Source: Macrococcus brunensis (GTDB lineage: Bacteria; Bacillota; Bacilli; Staphylococcales; Staphylococcaceae). Taken from it: 64,000 bases of DNA. Made by a program: the position numbers and the translations under genes. The stretch spans positions 25,507-89,506 of the forward strand of contig NZ_SCWA01000009.1 of the NCBI RefSeq assembly GCF_004359615.1. Direction: 5' to 3'. Shown here piece after piece: positions 36,869 to 46,978 of this stretch. Each line of letters starts with the position of its first letter. Positions within the stretch are counted from its first letter, which is position 1. The notes beneath the pieces are model-generated. The model was not told the DNA's origin, ran no database searches, and saw only the letters and a list, made by a program, of their open reading frames with translations.

Positions 36869-38536
36869 TTAATCTTTATTCTGAGAGATGAGTTCAGCTG
36901 CGTGCTCCAGCGTCAGAGGTGTCACTTCAACGCCAGATATCATACGTGCAACCTCTTTTACTTTGTCATCTCCAGTCAGTTCTGTCACTGTAGTGATCGT
37001 TCGATCATCACGCTCATGCTTTTCAATGAAGAGATGATGGTCACTGATTGCCGCTACTTGTGGTAAGTGAGAAATACAGATGACTTGTATATGCTCTGCA
37101 ATCTGTTTCATCTTTTCAGCCATTTTCTGTGCGACACGACCTGAGACCCCTGTATCTACTTCATCAAACAGAATAGCTGTCTGTCCCCTGTTTTCTGCAA
37201 AAATAGTCTTTAAAGCGAGCATGATCCGAGACAGTTCACCACCAGATGCAATCTTTTCCAGACCTTTCAGAGGTTCTCCCTTATTCGGGCTGATCATAAA
37301 TTCTATTGTCTCAAGCCCTGCTAACGTAGGTTCAGTCTTAGAAAATGCGATCTCGAAATTAGCACTTTTCATCTCCAGATGATGAATTTCATCAAGAATT
37401 TTATTACGCAGTTCTAGTGCATCTGTACGGCGTTCTTTTGATAACTGAGACCCTATTTTGAGCACTGCCTGGTACTGGTCTTCTATCTCTTTTTTCAGCT
37501 GCGAAGTGCTTTCTTCCAGATTCTCTATCTGATTGATCTCTGTTTCAAGTTCTGCTATTAGAAGAATCAGTTCATCATGGTTTTTCCCATATTTACGTTC
37601 GAACTGCTGAATCAGGTTCATTCTTGCTTCCATTTCATTCAGAAGATTTTCGTCGTATTCATTGGATGTCAGTTCATCGTATAGACGGTGCTTGGCATCT
37701 TCAAGCAGATAATAGACACTACTTGTTTCTTCCAGCAGAGAGGTGTACTGACCCTTTAGAATCTCATCAATTTCCTTCAGTGACTCATTAAAATCAAAAA
37801 TCTTATCGATGATATTGTTTTCATCACTTAAATAACTTACTGTTTTCGTCAGTTCATTATTCAATTTCTCAAAGTTACGCAGCCGATTAATATCATCCTT
37901 CAGCTGATTGACTTCACCCGCTACAAGTTTAGCCTGCGTCAGCTCGTTATGCTGAAACTTAATTAAATCCAGGCGCTGGAGCAGCGACTCATCTTTTTGT
38001 TCGAGTTTTCTCAGCTCTTCTTTCTTTTCCTGATAGATTTTAAACGCTGCTGTGTATTCATCTATTGTCGGCTGATAGCGTCCACCTGAAAACTCATCCA
38101 GTAATCGGATATGATATTTAGACTTCAGTAAATGCTGCGTCTCATGCTGGCCATGTATATCAAGCAGCTCCTGCATCACTTGTTTCAGTTCAGTCAACGT
38201 GACCGTCTGGCTGTTGATTTTACAGATGCTTTTACCTGTTTTCATGATTTCACGTTTAACAATCATAAAGTCATCCTGCTCAATTTCTTTATCTTCAAGC
38301 AGTTGTCTGACATTCGGGTTGTCATCAATATCAAAGACCCCTTCAATGACTGCCTTGTTTTCACCGTGACGAACCAGGTTCTGACTGGCTCTTGCACCAA
38401 TCAGCATTGAAATAGCATCAATAATAATGGATTTACCGGCACCTGTTTCCCCGCTGAGAACCGTCAGTCCATCTTTGATTTCAATGCTCAGTTCGTCAAT
38501 GATTGCAAACTGCCTGATGGATAATGTCTGTAGCAT
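36869..38536 (-). CDS. recN: DNA repair protein RecN
   Basis: SMC-like ATPase acting early in double-strand break repair. 555 residues with Walker A GETGAGKS at 29-36, a long coiled-coil middle and C-terminal ABC signature ASGGELSR plus Walker B ILFDEVDTGVSG. It follows argR by 15 bp and precedes the Spo0A-like gene by 17 bp, so all three are likely on one transcript. Confidence 0.95.
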   Translation of the reverse strand: MLQTLSIRQFAIIDELSIEIKDGLTVLSGETGAGKSIIIDAISMLIGARASQNLVRHGENKAVIEGVFDIDDNPNVRQLLEDKEIEQDDFMIVKREIMKTGKSICKINSQTVTLTELKQVMQELLDIHGQHETQHLLKSKYHIRLLDEFSGGRYQPTIDEYTAAFKIYQEKKEELRKLEQKDESLLQRLDLIKFQHNELTQAKLVAGEVNQLKDDINRLRNFEKLNNELTKTVSYLSDENNIIDKIFDFNESLKEIDEILKGQYTSLLEETSSVYYLLEDAKHRLYDELTSNEYDENLLNEMEARMNLIQQFERKYGKNHDELILLIAELETEINQIENLEESTSQLKKEIEDQYQAVLKIGSQLSKERRTDALELRNKILDEIHHLEMKSANFEIAFSKTEPTLAGLETIEFMISPNKGEPLKGLEKIASGGELSRIMLALKTIFAENRGQTAILFDEVDTGVSGRVAQKMAEKMKQIAEHIQVICISHLPQVAAISDHHLFIEKHERDDRTITTVTELTGDDKVKEVARMISGVEVTPLTLEHAAELISQNKD

Positions 38537-38551
38537 AAATTAATCCCCCAA

Positions 38552-39004
38552 CTATAACATATTGAACAATCGTTCAGTGACTACTTTACCGGCTTTCTCA
38601 TCTCGACAAATAATTAGGCATGTATCATCCCCACAGATGGTACCAAGAATTTCTTCCCATTCAAGTTGATCCAGGATAGCGCCAATGGCCTGTGCATTAC
38701 CAGGCAAAGTCTTTAAAACGAGTAAATTTGACGTGCCGTCCAGTTTAACGAATGAATCCATTAAATAACGTCCTAGTTTATCTAATGGATGAAATTTACG
38801 GTCCTTAGGCAGACTGTATACATATTGTCCACTTGGAGTTGGTATTTTAATCAGCTGAAGCTCCTTGATATCACGTGAAATAGTCGCCTGCGTCACGTTC
38901 AGGTTGACTTCATTCAGTTTTTCTACCAGCTCTTCCTGTGTCTCTATCTGCTGGTTAGAGATAATCTCTCTGATTTTAATCTGACGCATCGTTTTATTCG
39001 CCAT
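38552..39004 (-). CDS. argR: Arginine repressor ArgR (AhrC)
   Basis: Hexameric arginine-dependent regulator of arginine metabolism. 150 residues from ATG 39004 (GGGAGGT upstream; the longer frame lacks a ribosome site). N-terminal winged helix with [11 protein letters not shown] (39-49) and the C-terminal arginine-binding GTICGDDT (121-128). The tlyA-argR-recN order is the Bacillus one. A palindrome just upstream could be an operator. Confidence 0.95.
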   Translation of the reverse strand: MANKTMRQIKIREIISNQQIETQEELVEKLNEVNLNVTQATISRDIKELQLIKIPTPSGQYVYSLPKDRKFHPLDKLGRYLMDSFVKLDGTSNLLVLKTLPGNAQAIGAILDQLEWEEILGTICGDDTCLIICRDEKAGKVVTERLFNML

Positions 39005-39016
39005 AACGGACCTCCC

Positions 39017-39030
39017 TGTATATTTATACA
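39017..39030 (-). promoter_or_regulatory. Palindrome upstream of argR, possible operator
   Basis: TGTATATTTATACA (arms of 6, spacer 2) lies 13 bases before the argR start. ArgR boxes are AT-rich palindromes of similar size, so autoregulation is conceivable; it may instead be part of the promoter. Confidence 0.35.
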
Positions 39031-39070
39031 TTATGTTAGCATATAACTGACTAGTTGCCTAATAAAATAA

Positions 39071-39092
39071 CCGATTAAAATAAATTAATCGG
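39071..39092 (-). terminator. Weak terminator after tlyA
   Basis: The stem CCGATTAA/TTAATCGG with a 6-base loop overlaps the tlyA stop codon and is followed by TTATTTTATT on the minus strand. AT-rich and probably leaky. Confidence 0.5.
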
Positions 39093-39882
39093 CTGTTTCA
39101 ATCGTTACTTCTTCTATATCATCCTCATCGATTAGATGGGGTTTATCCTGATGGACCAGATAGATCAAATACTCAATATTTCCGTTAGCACCTTTAATAG
39201 GTGATACCGTTAATTTTTCAGCACTGAAGTGATGTTTCCCGGCAAAAGTCATAACCTCTTTTATGACTCTTTTGTGGACCTGTCTATTATGGACAACACC
39301 TTTTTCGCCCACTTCTTCTCTATGGGCTTCAAACTGCGGCTTTATGAGTGCAACGACTTCACCGCCAGGCTTTAAAATCGTATGAAGCTTCGGTAAAATC
39401 AATGATAACGATATAAAACTGACATCTATCGAAGCAAAGTCAGGTGTCTCAGAGAAACTTTCACTAGTCACAAAGCGGAAATTAGTCTGTTCCATGACGG
39501 TCACCCTTGGATCTATCCGCAAGCTATAGGCAAGCTGATTAGTTCCTACATCAATAGCATAACTTTTTCTGACGCCGTTCTGCAGCGCACAATCGGTGAA
39601 TCCGCCTGTAGAAGACCCGATATCGACATGAATACGGTCCTGTAACTGAAGATTAAATTCACGAATTGCCTTCTCCAGTTTCAGACCTCCTCGACTGACA
39701 TACCGTTTATCTAACCCTTTGATTCTGATTTTAGCATCAGCGGGATTGATTTTTTCAGCTCCGGAATGAATACGTTCATGCTCATTCAGCACCTTACCCG
39801 CCATAATATACCGCCGTGCTTCATCAAGACTCTCAAAGTATTCTCGTTCTACGAGCCATTCATCAATCCTCTGTTTTTTCAT
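39085..39882 (-). CDS. TlyA-family rRNA methyltransferase (YqxC-like)
   Basis: 265 residues from ATG 39882: N-terminal S4 RNA-binding domain (about 4-60) and an FtsJ-type SAM methyltransferase domain with motif [12 protein letters not shown] at 87-97. The family methylates ribosomal RNA (2'-O positions) in mycobacteria and is often mis-annotated as hemolysin. It overlaps the end of dxs by 20 bases, as in Bacillus dxs-yqxC. Confidence 0.9.
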   Translation of the reverse strand: MKKQRIDEWLVEREYFESLDEARRYIMAGKVLNEHERIHSGAEKINPADAKIRIKGLDKRYVSRGGLKLEKAIREFNLQLQDRIHVDIGSSTGGFTDCALQNGVRKSYAIDVGTNQLAYSLRIDPRVTVMEQTNFRFVTSESFSETPDFASIDVSFISLSLILPKLHTILKPGGEVVALIKPQFEAHREEVGEKGVVHNRQVHKRVIKEVMTFAGKHHFSAEKLTVSPIKGANGNIEYLIYLVHQDKPHLIDEDDIEEVTIETAD

Positions 39883-41749
39883 TCTGTACCATCTGCTTGA
39901 TCTCATCGACAAAATGAGCAGTTGTCAGTCCAATCTCCTGAAGTAACAAGTCTACTTCACCTTGCTCAATATATTCATCCTGTATACCCAGTCTTTTTAC
40001 AGGAACCTCATCACCATTGTCATTGAAATAACTAACAACAAGAGAGCCGAAACCGCCTGTCAGAATGGATTCTTCTACTGTCATAACAGGAATCCCGCGT
40101 GCGCTTAACTGATTGAGATATTCAGTATCAAGCGGTTTAATGAAACGTGCATTGACCACTTCGATATTAATACCTTCTTTTAAAAGAATCTCCTGTGCTT
40201 CAAGAATCGGCTGGAGTGTCGGCCCAAATGACAGAATCGCTGCGTCCTGACCTTCTCGCAGAACTTCCCACTTGCCGTATGGAACTCCATCAGACTTTTC
40301 TGTGACTTCTACTCCCAGCCCGTTACCGCGAGGATAGCGAATGGCAAGTGGACCACTATAGTCATTAAAAGCACTGTAAACCATCTTAGCCGCTTCGTCC
40401 TCGTCTTTTGGCATCATAACAGTCATGTTCGGCAGATGGGTCAGAAATGGTATATCAAATACCCCCTGGTGTGTTTCTCCATCAGCACCGACGAGTCCTG
40501 AGCGATCAATACCAAAAACAACATGCAGATTCTGACGGTCAATATCATGGAGAACCTGGTCATAGGCACGCTGCATAAATGTCGAATAGATGGCGACATA
40601 AGGCAGCATCCCGTTAGCAGCAAGCCCCCCTGCCATTGTCACAGCATGCTGTTCGGCAATTCCGACATCAAAGAACTGATCTGGTAATTGCTGCTGAAAC
40701 TTCGTCAGTTTACTGCCTACTGGCATCGCAGGTGTAATGGCAACGATTCTTTTATCTTTCTCAGCAAGGGCCATGACATTATCACTCATCAGCTGGCTCC
40801 AGCTCGGTGCAGTGGCATTCCCTTTAATCTGTTCACCTGTATCCAGTTTATATGGCCCAAGTCCATGCCACGTTCCAATCTTATCATTTTCGGCATGTTC
40901 ATAACCTTTACCTTTTTTAGTGATCACATGAATCAGGACAGGACCATTGATACGTTTAGATGTTTCAATTGCTTCGCCAAGTTCCCGGAAGCTGTGGCCG
41001 TCAACGGGACCGATATATTTGATGCCCAGTTCCTCAAAAAAGACACCTGAGACAACTAAATATTTCAGGCTGTCTTTAATCCGGTCTGCGGAATCACGAA
41101 GTTTATGGCCGCCCGGCAGCTTGCTCAGGAAGCCGTCGATGTCCACTTTAGCACGATTATAATTCTGATTGGTACGAAGACGTCCGAACATATTATGCAT
41201 AGCACCGACGTTTGGCGCAATACTCATTTCGTTATCATTCAGAATGATCGTCATATTGGTTTTATCGTGACCGATATGGTTGAGTGCTTCAAGCGCCATA
41301 CCACCAGTCAGTGCACCGTCGCCAATAATAGGGACGACGTGATAAGACTCACCCATAATATCACGTGCCTTCGCCATCCCCATCGCAGCCGATAATGATG
41401 TCGAGCTATGGCCAGCCTCCCAAACATCATGTTCACTTTCTGAACGTTTAGGAAACCCGCTTAAACCATTATGTTGTCTCAACTGATCAAACTGGTCTGC
41501 CCGGCCGGTCAAAATTTTGTGGATATAAGCCTGGTGCCCGACATCGAAAATCAGTTTGTCTTTCGGACTGTCAAAATGTTTATGCAGTGCAAGTGTCAAC
41601 TCAACAACCCCCAGGTTTGCACCTATATGTCCACCAGTTACTGCACATTTTTCTATTAAAAATTTTCTAATTTCTTTACTTAACTGGATTAGCTCCTCGT
41701 CTGACAGACTTTTAATATCTGATGGAGTCTTAATTTTGCCAACATCCAT
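39863..41749 (-). CDS. dxs: 1-deoxy-D-xylulose-5-phosphate synthase
   Basis: First enzyme of the methylerythritol phosphate (MEP) isoprenoid pathway; condenses pyruvate and glyceraldehyde-3-phosphate using thiamine diphosphate. 628 residues, full length. His41 and His72 are conserved, the ThDP motif is GDGALTGG (143-150) with NDNEMS (171-176), and the pyrimidine domain has [16 protein letters not shown]. aureus uses the mevalonate pathway and lacks this gene; Bacillus has it in this same place. It has its own promoter, downstream of the ispA terminator. Confidence 0.95.
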   Translation of the reverse strand: MDVGKIKTPSDIKSLSDEELIQLSKEIRKFLIEKCAVTGGHIGANLGVVELTLALHKHFDSPKDKLIFDVGHQAYIHKILTGRADQFDQLRQHNGLSGFPKRSESEHDVWEAGHSSTSLSAAMGMAKARDIMGESYHVVPIIGDGALTGGMALEALNHIGHDKTNMTIILNDNEMSIAPNVGAMHNMFGRLRTNQNYNRAKVDIDGFLSKLPGGHKLRDSADRIKDSLKYLVVSGVFFEELGIKYIGPVDGHSFRELGEAIETSKRINGPVLIHVITKKGKGYEHAENDKIGTWHGLGPYKLDTGEQIKGNATAPSWSQLMSDNVMALAEKDKRIVAITPAMPVGSKLTKFQQQLPDQFFDVGIAEQHAVTMAGGLAANGMLPYVAIYSTFMQRAYDQVLHDIDRQNLHVVFGIDRSGLVGADGETHQGVFDIPFLTHLPNMTVMMPKDEDEAAKMVYSAFNDYSGPLAIRYPRGNGLGVEVTEKSDGVPYGKWEVLREGQDAAILSFGPTLQPILEAQEILLKEGINIEVVNARFIKPLDTEYLNQLSARGIPVMTVEESILTGGFGSLVVSYFNDNGDEVPVKRLGIQDEYIEQGEVDLLLQEIGLTTAHFVDEIKQMVQNEKTED

Positions 41750-41788
41750 GAGTTTTCCACCTACAGTCTCATTTATTAATTAAGTTTT

Positions 41789-41817
41789 ATTATAGCATTG
41801 TCAGCCATAATGAACAA
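41789..41817 (-). promoter_or_regulatory. Sigma-A promoter of dxs
   Basis: On the minus strand TTGTTC (41817-41812), 17 bases, TATAAT (41794-41789). It overlaps the ispA terminator tail and lies 39 bases before the dxs ATG. Confidence 0.7.
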
Positions 41818-41838
41818 AAAAGCCATAACGGCTTTTTT
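41816..41838 (-). terminator. Terminator after ispA
   Basis: AAAAAAGCC/GGCTTTTTT, loop of 5, followed by T run in the minus direction. Separates the nusB-xseA-xseB-ispA transcript from dxs. Confidence 0.75.
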
Positions 41839-42692
41839 TAGTTTTCACGTGATGTGATATAGTGAAGCAGATCAAGAAGAGATGCATTTCCATCAGATAG
41901 TTCATGAATCATCTGTTCTGTTTCAGTGACCATCTCCTGCATCGCTTCTTTTGCACCTGTCAAACCGAGTAGTGAGACATATGTGGATTTATCTTTTGAA
42001 ACATCGCTGCCGGCAGATTTACCCATCTTCTCAAAGCTGCCTTCAACGTCCAAAATATCGTCTTTAATCTGAAAGATCAGACCAAAATTTCCGCCTATCT
42101 TGACCAGCTTCTGGATTACAGCATCAGACTGATCTGCAATAATGCCTGCACATTCGAAACAGGCCCGTATTAAATCACCTGTCTTATGACGATGGACAGT
42201 CTTCAGCTCATCAATGGTCAGCTCTTTATCTTCTGCAACCATATCGAGCATCTGGCCGCCGACCATTCCTCTGCTACCTGCCGCACCTGAAACCACTGTA
42301 ATCAGTTTCATGCGCTGCTCTGCTGTCAGACTGTCATCCCCGCTGATTTGATGAAAACTATCAGTCAGTAATCCATCTCCCGCCAGAATAGCAACCGCTT
42401 CGCCGAATACTTTATGATTTGTCAGCTTTCCTCGTCTGTAATCATCATCATCCATCGCCGGCAGATCATCATGAATCAGAGAATATGTGTGTATCATCTC
42501 AATAGCTGCTGCTGTTTTTAGTCCTTTGTCAGCAGGAACCCCAAACAATTCAAGCGTTGAAAAAAGAAGCACTGGTCTGATGCGTTTACCGCCTGCAAGT
42601 AATGAATAGGTCATCGAGTCATCTAAAACCTGGCTGACTGGCTGGTCGTATAAACCTGACAGATACTGTTCTACCTGTTCTTTAGCTGTCAT
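41838..42692 (-). CDS. ispA: Farnesyl diphosphate synthase (polyprenyl synthase)
   Basis: Builds geranyl/farnesyl diphosphate from IPP and DMAPP. 284 residues with the first aspartate-rich motif DDLPAMDD at 75-82 and the second DDILD at 211-215. ATG overlaps the xseB stop by 4 bases. Product feeds undecaprenyl, menaquinone and carotenoid synthesis. Confidence 0.95.
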   Translation of the reverse strand: MTAKEQVEQYLSGLYDQPVSQVLDDSMTYSLLAGGKRIRPVLLFSTLELFGVPADKGLKTAAAIEMIHTYSLIHDDLPAMDDDDYRRGKLTNHKVFGEAVAILAGDGLLTDSFHQISGDDSLTAEQRMKLITVVSGAAGSRGMVGGQMLDMVAEDKELTIDELKTVHRHKTGDLIRACFECAGIIADQSDAVIQKLVKIGGNFGLIFQIKDDILDVEGSFEKMGKSAGSDVSKDKSTYVSLLGLTGAKEAMQEMVTETEQMIHELSDGNASLLDLLHYITSREN

Positions 42693-42883
42693 TCTGCTTC
42701 CTCTGCTGAACTTAACTGATTGATTTTCTTCTCTGCCTGAACCAGCTGTTCCTGACAGGCTTTTGATAACGCTACACCTTTTTCATACAGTTCGATAGAC
42801 TCTTCAAGAGAGACTTGATCATTATCCAGTTTATTGACGATGGACTCCAGTTCTGTCATCATCGTTTCAAAATTTTTAGCCAT
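42689..42883 (-). CDS. xseB: Exodeoxyribonuclease VII small subunit
   Basis: 64-residue helical subunit; the family pattern FETMMTELESIVNKLD...LEESIELYEKGV is clear. It overlaps xseA by 8 bases and ispA by 4, giving coupled translation. Confidence 0.95.
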   Translation of the reverse strand: MAKNFETMMTELESIVNKLDNDQVSLEESIELYEKGVALSKACQEQLVQAEKKINQLSSAEEAE

Positions 42884-44216
42884 GCGTATTCTCCTTTACT
42901 GAATTCACAGTTGCCTCAGCCGTACCGTCTGACAGCTGGATATGTATTTTTTCATTTGTTCTAAGCTCATCGATGTGACTGACAATCCCTTCATTGTTAC
43001 GGACAATACTATAGCCGCGCTCCAGTATACCTGTCGGATTGAGGCTGCCGAGAAGACGGGACTGCAGATCCAGCTGATGTGCCGCTCTGCTAATTTTCTG
43101 GTTAAGCATCTGATTCATCTGCAGACTCAGTTCTTTTTCTTGTGAACGGAACAGCTGCAGCTTATGACTCAGACGGTCAGGCGTCAACTTGACTTCAAGA
43201 CGTATAAATCGTTCACGGTGAAGACTGAAACGATGCTTGAGCAGATACTGCAGTTTTTGCTCTGTTTCATCTATCCGCTGCTGTTTCTGTTCAATCATCA
43301 TCAATGGATTTCTGAATAAAGGATGATTCTGAAAACGAGACAGTCTTTCATTCTGGAATCGTACATGCTGCGTTAGACGCTGATTCAGGAAAAGATCAGT
43401 TGACTTCAGCTGCTGCATCAGGTCCATCTGGTCGGGTGTCGCCATTACAGCTGCTCCTGTGGGTGTCGGTGCTCGCATGTCAGCGACGTAATCACTGAGT
43501 GTCGTATCAGTTTCATGACCCACAGCTGAAATAATAGGTGTCTTCGCCTGAAAAATGGCTTCAACTACTTCTTTTTCATTGAATGCCCATAAATCTTCAA
43601 TCGAGCCGCCACCACGTCCAACGATGATGACATCTACACCAAGATCATCGGCCTGTCTGATATTTTTGACGATATCACTCGCAGCGCCGTTACCCTGAAC
43701 GAGAGTAGAAATATAATGCACTTCAGCAAGCGGATAGCGTCTTTTAAGCGTTGTTTCAATGTCTCGCACTGCGGCACCAGTCGATGCGGTCAGCACGGCA
43801 ATCGCAGATGGATATTTAGGGAGCTTCTTTTTGTGCGCCTCTGCAAAATAACCTTTCTGCTTAAACTCTTTTTTCAATGCTTCCAGTTTTTCATACAGCT
43901 GGCCGACACCGTCCAGTGACATACTGTCCGCATATAACTGATAGCTGCCTCTGCTTTCGTATACAGAAACGCGCCCAGTAATCAGAACACCGTCTCCTTC
44001 TTTAGGTGTAAAATTCAGACGGGTTGCATCACGCTTAAACATCATGCCGTTCATCACTGCACTGCCGTCTTTCAGGGCAAAATAAAGGTGGCCGCTTGAA
44101 TGATGCTTAACATTAGACAGCTCACCTTTAATATAGACCTTCTCCAGATAAGGGTCGCGGTCAAATTTTGCTTTAATGTACTGCGTCAGAGCACCTATAG
44201 AGAGATACTGCGTCAT
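42876..44216 (-). CDS. xseA: Exodeoxyribonuclease VII large subunit
   Basis: Catalytic subunit degrading single-stranded DNA from both ends. 446 residues: N-terminal OB-fold DNA-binding domain (about 1-100) and the catalytic region with VGRGGGSIEDLWAFN starting near 189, followed by HETDTTLSDYVADMRAPTP. Overlaps nusB by 4 bases. Confidence 0.95.
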   Translation of the reverse strand: MTQYLSIGALTQYIKAKFDRDPYLEKVYIKGELSNVKHHSSGHLYFALKDGSAVMNGMMFKRDATRLNFTPKEGDGVLITGRVSVYESRGSYQLYADSMSLDGVGQLYEKLEALKKEFKQKGYFAEAHKKKLPKYPSAIAVLTASTGAAVRDIETTLKRRYPLAEVHYISTLVQGNGAASDIVKNIRQADDLGVDVIIVGRGGGSIEDLWAFNEKEVVEAIFQAKTPIISAVGHETDTTLSDYVADMRAPTPTGAAVMATPDQMDLMQQLKSTDLFLNQRLTQHVRFQNERLSRFQNHPLFRNPLMMIEQKQQRIDETEQKLQYLLKHRFSLHRERFIRLEVKLTPDRLSHKLQLFRSQEKELSLQMNQMLNQKISRAAHQLDLQSRLLGSLNPTGILERGYSIVRNNEGIVSHIDELRTNEKIHIQLSDGTAEATVNSVKENTHG

Positions 44217-44602
44217 TGTTTTTGCTTGATGACTTCACTCAGAACACCGTTAATAAATTTATAGCTGTCATCGTCTCCATATTCCTTGGATAAGTTAACT
44301 GCTTCGTTGACGGCCACTTTATCAGGTACATCTGTATAAAGCAGCTCATAGACAGCAAGGCGCAGCAGGACGCGGTCAATTTTAGTCAGTCGTTCTAAGG
44401 TCCACTGCTTAAGATGCGGTCTAATCGCTTCATCAATGGCATCCTGGTTATTTTTAACGCCTTCCACCAGTTCATCCATAAACTGATCCTGTTCATTCGC
44501 TTCAAGAATAAAGCGCTTGGCATCAGATGCCTCTATCGGCTCTTTTGTCTCCATCTGAAATAGTACTTTTACTGCATGTTCTCTCGATTCTTTACGACTC
44601 AT
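44213..44602 (-). CDS. nusB: Transcription antitermination protein NusB
   Basis: 129-residue all-helical protein that with NusE binds boxA RNA for rRNA antitermination. The family ending NEAVNLSKEYGDDDSYKFING is clear. First gene of a tightly overlapping nusB-xseA-xseB-ispA block. Confidence 0.94.
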   Translation of the reverse strand: MSRKESREHAVKVLFQMETKEPIEASDAKRFILEANEQDQFMDELVEGVKNNQDAIDEAIRPHLKQWTLERLTKIDRVLLRLAVYELLYTDVPDKVAVNEAVNLSKEYGDDDSYKFINGVLSEVIKQKQ

Positions 44603-44624
44603 AGGTAATCTCCTTCAAAAATTC

Positions 44625-44644
44625 AGAGGATGCAAGCATCCTCT
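44625..44644 (-). terminator. Hairpin between asp23-type gene and nusB
   Basis: A perfect 9-bp stem AGAGGATGC/GCATCCTCT with an AA loop lies just past the Asp23 stop; only GAATTTTT follows, so it is probably a partial terminator or mRNA-end stabiliser. Confidence 0.55.
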
Positions 44645-44976
44645 TAGTCATTAAATTTTATATTGATGATATGGATATTGATTTCTTTAGGGGTAAGTGC
44701 TGTCATATTAGTCAGAGCGTTCTTAATATTCTGCTGAACTTGTTTGGCAGTAGCAGAAATTTTAGTGCCATAATCAAAGATACAGTAGGCATCGATATAA
44801 ATATCACTCTCTTTAACTACCACATTGACACCTTTGGCATTTTTTACGCCGAGCTTATCCAGTGATTTATTTCTCTGTGCAAGTGAGACACCTTTTACTT
44901 CACTGATCGCGATCTCAGTAATGACTTCAATGACATTAGGCGCGATTTCCACTGTTCCTAAATTCTGTTTAGACAT
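44644..44976 (-). CDS. Asp23/Gls24 family envelope stress protein (YqhY-like)
   Basis: 110 residues of the Asp23/DUF322 family (NVIEVITEIAISEVKGV near the N-terminus, VNVVVKESDIYIDAYCIFDYG mid-protein). B. subtilis YqhY is encoded in the same accBC-nusB interval and influences acetyl-CoA carboxylase activity, so a role in fatty-acid synthesis control is plausible by synteny. Confidence 0.88.
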   Translation of the reverse strand: MSKQNLGTVEIAPNVIEVITEIAISEVKGVSLAQRNKSLDKLGVKNAKGVNVVVKESDIYIDAYCIFDYGTKISATAKQVQQNIKNALTNMTALTPKEINIHIINIKFND

Positions 44977-45045
44977 AGCTTATGCCTCCCATCATATAAT
45001 ATGTTTATCATACCATTATTTTGCCGTTATTTTAACTGAAAAAGC

Positions 45046-45075
45046 AAAGAAAGAAGCCCGGGGGCTTCTTTCTTT
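45046..45075 (-). terminator. Terminator after accC
   Basis: A 14-bp stem AAAGAAAGAAGCCC with its complement and a GG loop, followed on the minus strand by GCTTTTTC. The accC stop lies in it. Confidence 0.75.
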
Positions 45076-46423
45076 ATTCGATGTTCAGTTTATTCTCATT
45101 CAGGAAGTCTGTACTATATTCTGAACTTCTGAAGACAGGATGCTTGAGGAGCGCCTGATGAAAAGGAATGGTCGTATAGATACCCATGATGATATATTCA
45201 TCCAGTGCGCGCAGTGCACATTGGATCGCTTCTTCACGCGTAGGCTGGTGAACGATGAGTTTCGCAACCATGGAGTCATAATAAGGTGGAATCGTGTAAC
45301 CGTTATAACACGCTGAGTCAACACGAACGCCGTAGCCACCTGGCACTAAGTACTGCGTGATTTCACCGGCTGATGGCATAAAGTTTTTCACAGGATTTTC
45401 TGCATTGATTCTGAGTTCAATTGCATGCCCAGTAAACTGAACGTCTTCCTGCTGAAGCGTCAGTGGTTCACCCGCAGCAATCCTGATCTGCCACTTCACT
45501 AAGTCACAGCTTGTCACCATCTCTGTAACTGGATGTTCGACCTGAATACGGGTGTTCATCTCCATAAAATAGAACTGATCGCTATCCAGGTCATAGATGA
45601 ACTCAATCGTACCTGCACTTTCATAGCCTACGACCTGTGCCGCTCTGACTGCTGCAGCTCCCATTTCAGCTCTTGTCTCACTCGTGATGGCAGGACTTGG
45701 GGATTCCTCCACCAGCTTCTGCATACGACGCTGAATCGTACAGTCACGCTCACCCAGGTGAATCGTGTGGCCGAAGCTGTCTGCCAGCACCTGAATCTCA
45801 ATATGTCTGAAGTTCTCAATGAACTTTTCTATATAAAGGCCTTTGTTACCGAATGAAACTTCCGCTTCCTGCTCGGTCATGCGAAAGCCTGTCTCAAGTT
45901 CTTCTTCATTACGAGCGACACGGATTCCTTTACCGCCACCGCCGGCAGTCGCCTTGATGATCACAGGGTAACCGATACGCTCAGCTTCTGCTTTGGCATC
46001 TTCTACTGTGTCGACTAGACCGTCACTTCCCGGGACAACCGGTACATTTGCTTTAATCATTTCTTTTTTGGCGATATCCTTGATACCCATTTTATTAATA
46101 GCAGCATGTCCTGGACCTATGAACTTAATATTACAGGCCTCACACATCTCTGCAAAGTCAGCATTCTCAGCCAGGAAGCCATAACCTGGATGAATGCCAT
46201 CACAACCTGTTGAGCTTGCGATTGATAAGATGTTAGGGATATTGAGATAGGAATCTTTAGAGTACTTTGGACCAACGCAATAAGCCTCATCCGCAAGCTG
46301 AGCATGAAGTGCTTCACGGTCGGCCTCTGAATAAATAGCGACCGATTGAATGCCCAGTTCTTTTAGGGCACGGATAATTCTGACTGCGATTTCTCCTCTG
46401 TTGGCAATGAGTACTTTTCTCAT
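45074..46423 (-). CDS. accC: Acetyl-CoA carboxylase, biotin carboxylase subunit
   Basis: ATP-dependent carboxylation of biotin on AccB, first step of fatty-acid synthesis. 449 residues with the ATP-grasp glycine loop [12 protein letters not shown] (about 159-170) and the active-site [14 protein letters not shown]. The ATG shares a base with the accB stop (TAATG). Confidence 0.96.
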   Translation of the reverse strand: MRKVLIANRGEIAVRIIRALKELGIQSVAIYSEADREALHAQLADEAYCVGPKYSKDSYLNIPNILSIASSTGCDGIHPGYGFLAENADFAEMCEACNIKFIGPGHAAINKMGIKDIAKKEMIKANVPVVPGSDGLVDTVEDAKAEAERIGYPVIIKATAGGGGKGIRVARNEEELETGFRMTEQEAEVSFGNKGLYIEKFIENFRHIEIQVLADSFGHTIHLGERDCTIQRRMQKLVEESPSPAITSETRAEMGAAAVRAAQVVGYESAGTIEFIYDLDSDQFYFMEMNTRIQVEHPVTEMVTSCDLVKWQIRIAAGEPLTLQQEDVQFTGHAIELRINAENPVKNFMPSAGEITQYLVPGGYGVRVDSACYNGYTIPPYYDSMVAKLIVHQPTREEAIQCALRALDEYIIMGIYTTIPFHQALLKHPVFRSSEYSTDFLNENKLNIE

Positions 46424-46866
46424 TATTTCACCTTGAAGAGCGGCTGACCATATTCCACCATTTGTCCGTCTTCAACCAGCACTTCAACAATCTCTCCGGC
46501 TACTTCAGCCTGAATCTCATTAAACAATTTCATGGCTTCTAAAATGCAGACAACAGAATCTGCTGTGACGTGATCACCTATCTGAACATAAGGTCCTTTA
46601 TCAGGTGATGGTGACTGATAGAATGTGCCTACCATGGGTGCATTGATGGTCTGAGTTGCTTCCACTGCACTCTGAGTCTCTACTTGTGGCGCTTCTACTG
46701 CTATCTCCTGAACCTGCTGAGGTTGAATGGCAGCCGGTGCATATACTTCGCTGCCTTTTGTTTCTTTAAAAAGTTTTACTTTCTGTTCATTATCTTCTAT
46801 TTCAATTGATGTAAGTGTTGAGTCTTCCAGTACTTTTATCAGTTCTTTAATTTGTTCAAGATTCAT
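46423..46866 (-). CDS. accB: Biotin carboxyl carrier protein of acetyl-CoA carboxylase
   Basis: 147 residues from ATG 46866 (AAAGGAG upstream). An N-terminal helical part, a Pro/Ala/Glu-rich linker (about 42-72) and the biotinyl domain with EAMKLFNEI; Lys113 is the biotinylation site. Coupled to accC. Confidence 0.95.
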   Translation of the reverse strand: MNLEQIKELIKVLEDSTLTSIEIEDNEQKVKLFKETKGSEVYAPAAIQPQQVQEIAVEAPQVETQSAVEATQTINAPMVGTFYQSPSPDKGPYVQIGDHVTADSVVCILEAMKLFNEIQAEVAGEIVEVLVEDGQMVEYGQPLFKVK

Positions 46867-46945
46867 AATGTTCTCCTTTGGCAATCAAATTCATGTGCTA
46901 TCCCTCATTTTACTTCAGTGGTCAGACCAATTCAAGAGAAAATAA

Positions 46946-46970
46946 AAAACCTCTCATCATGATGAGAGGT
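46946..46970 (-). terminator. Terminator after efp
   Basis: The palindrome ACCTCTCATC/GATGAGAGGT is followed on the minus strand by six T. Confidence 0.88.
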
Positions 46971-46978
46971 CTGATTGA

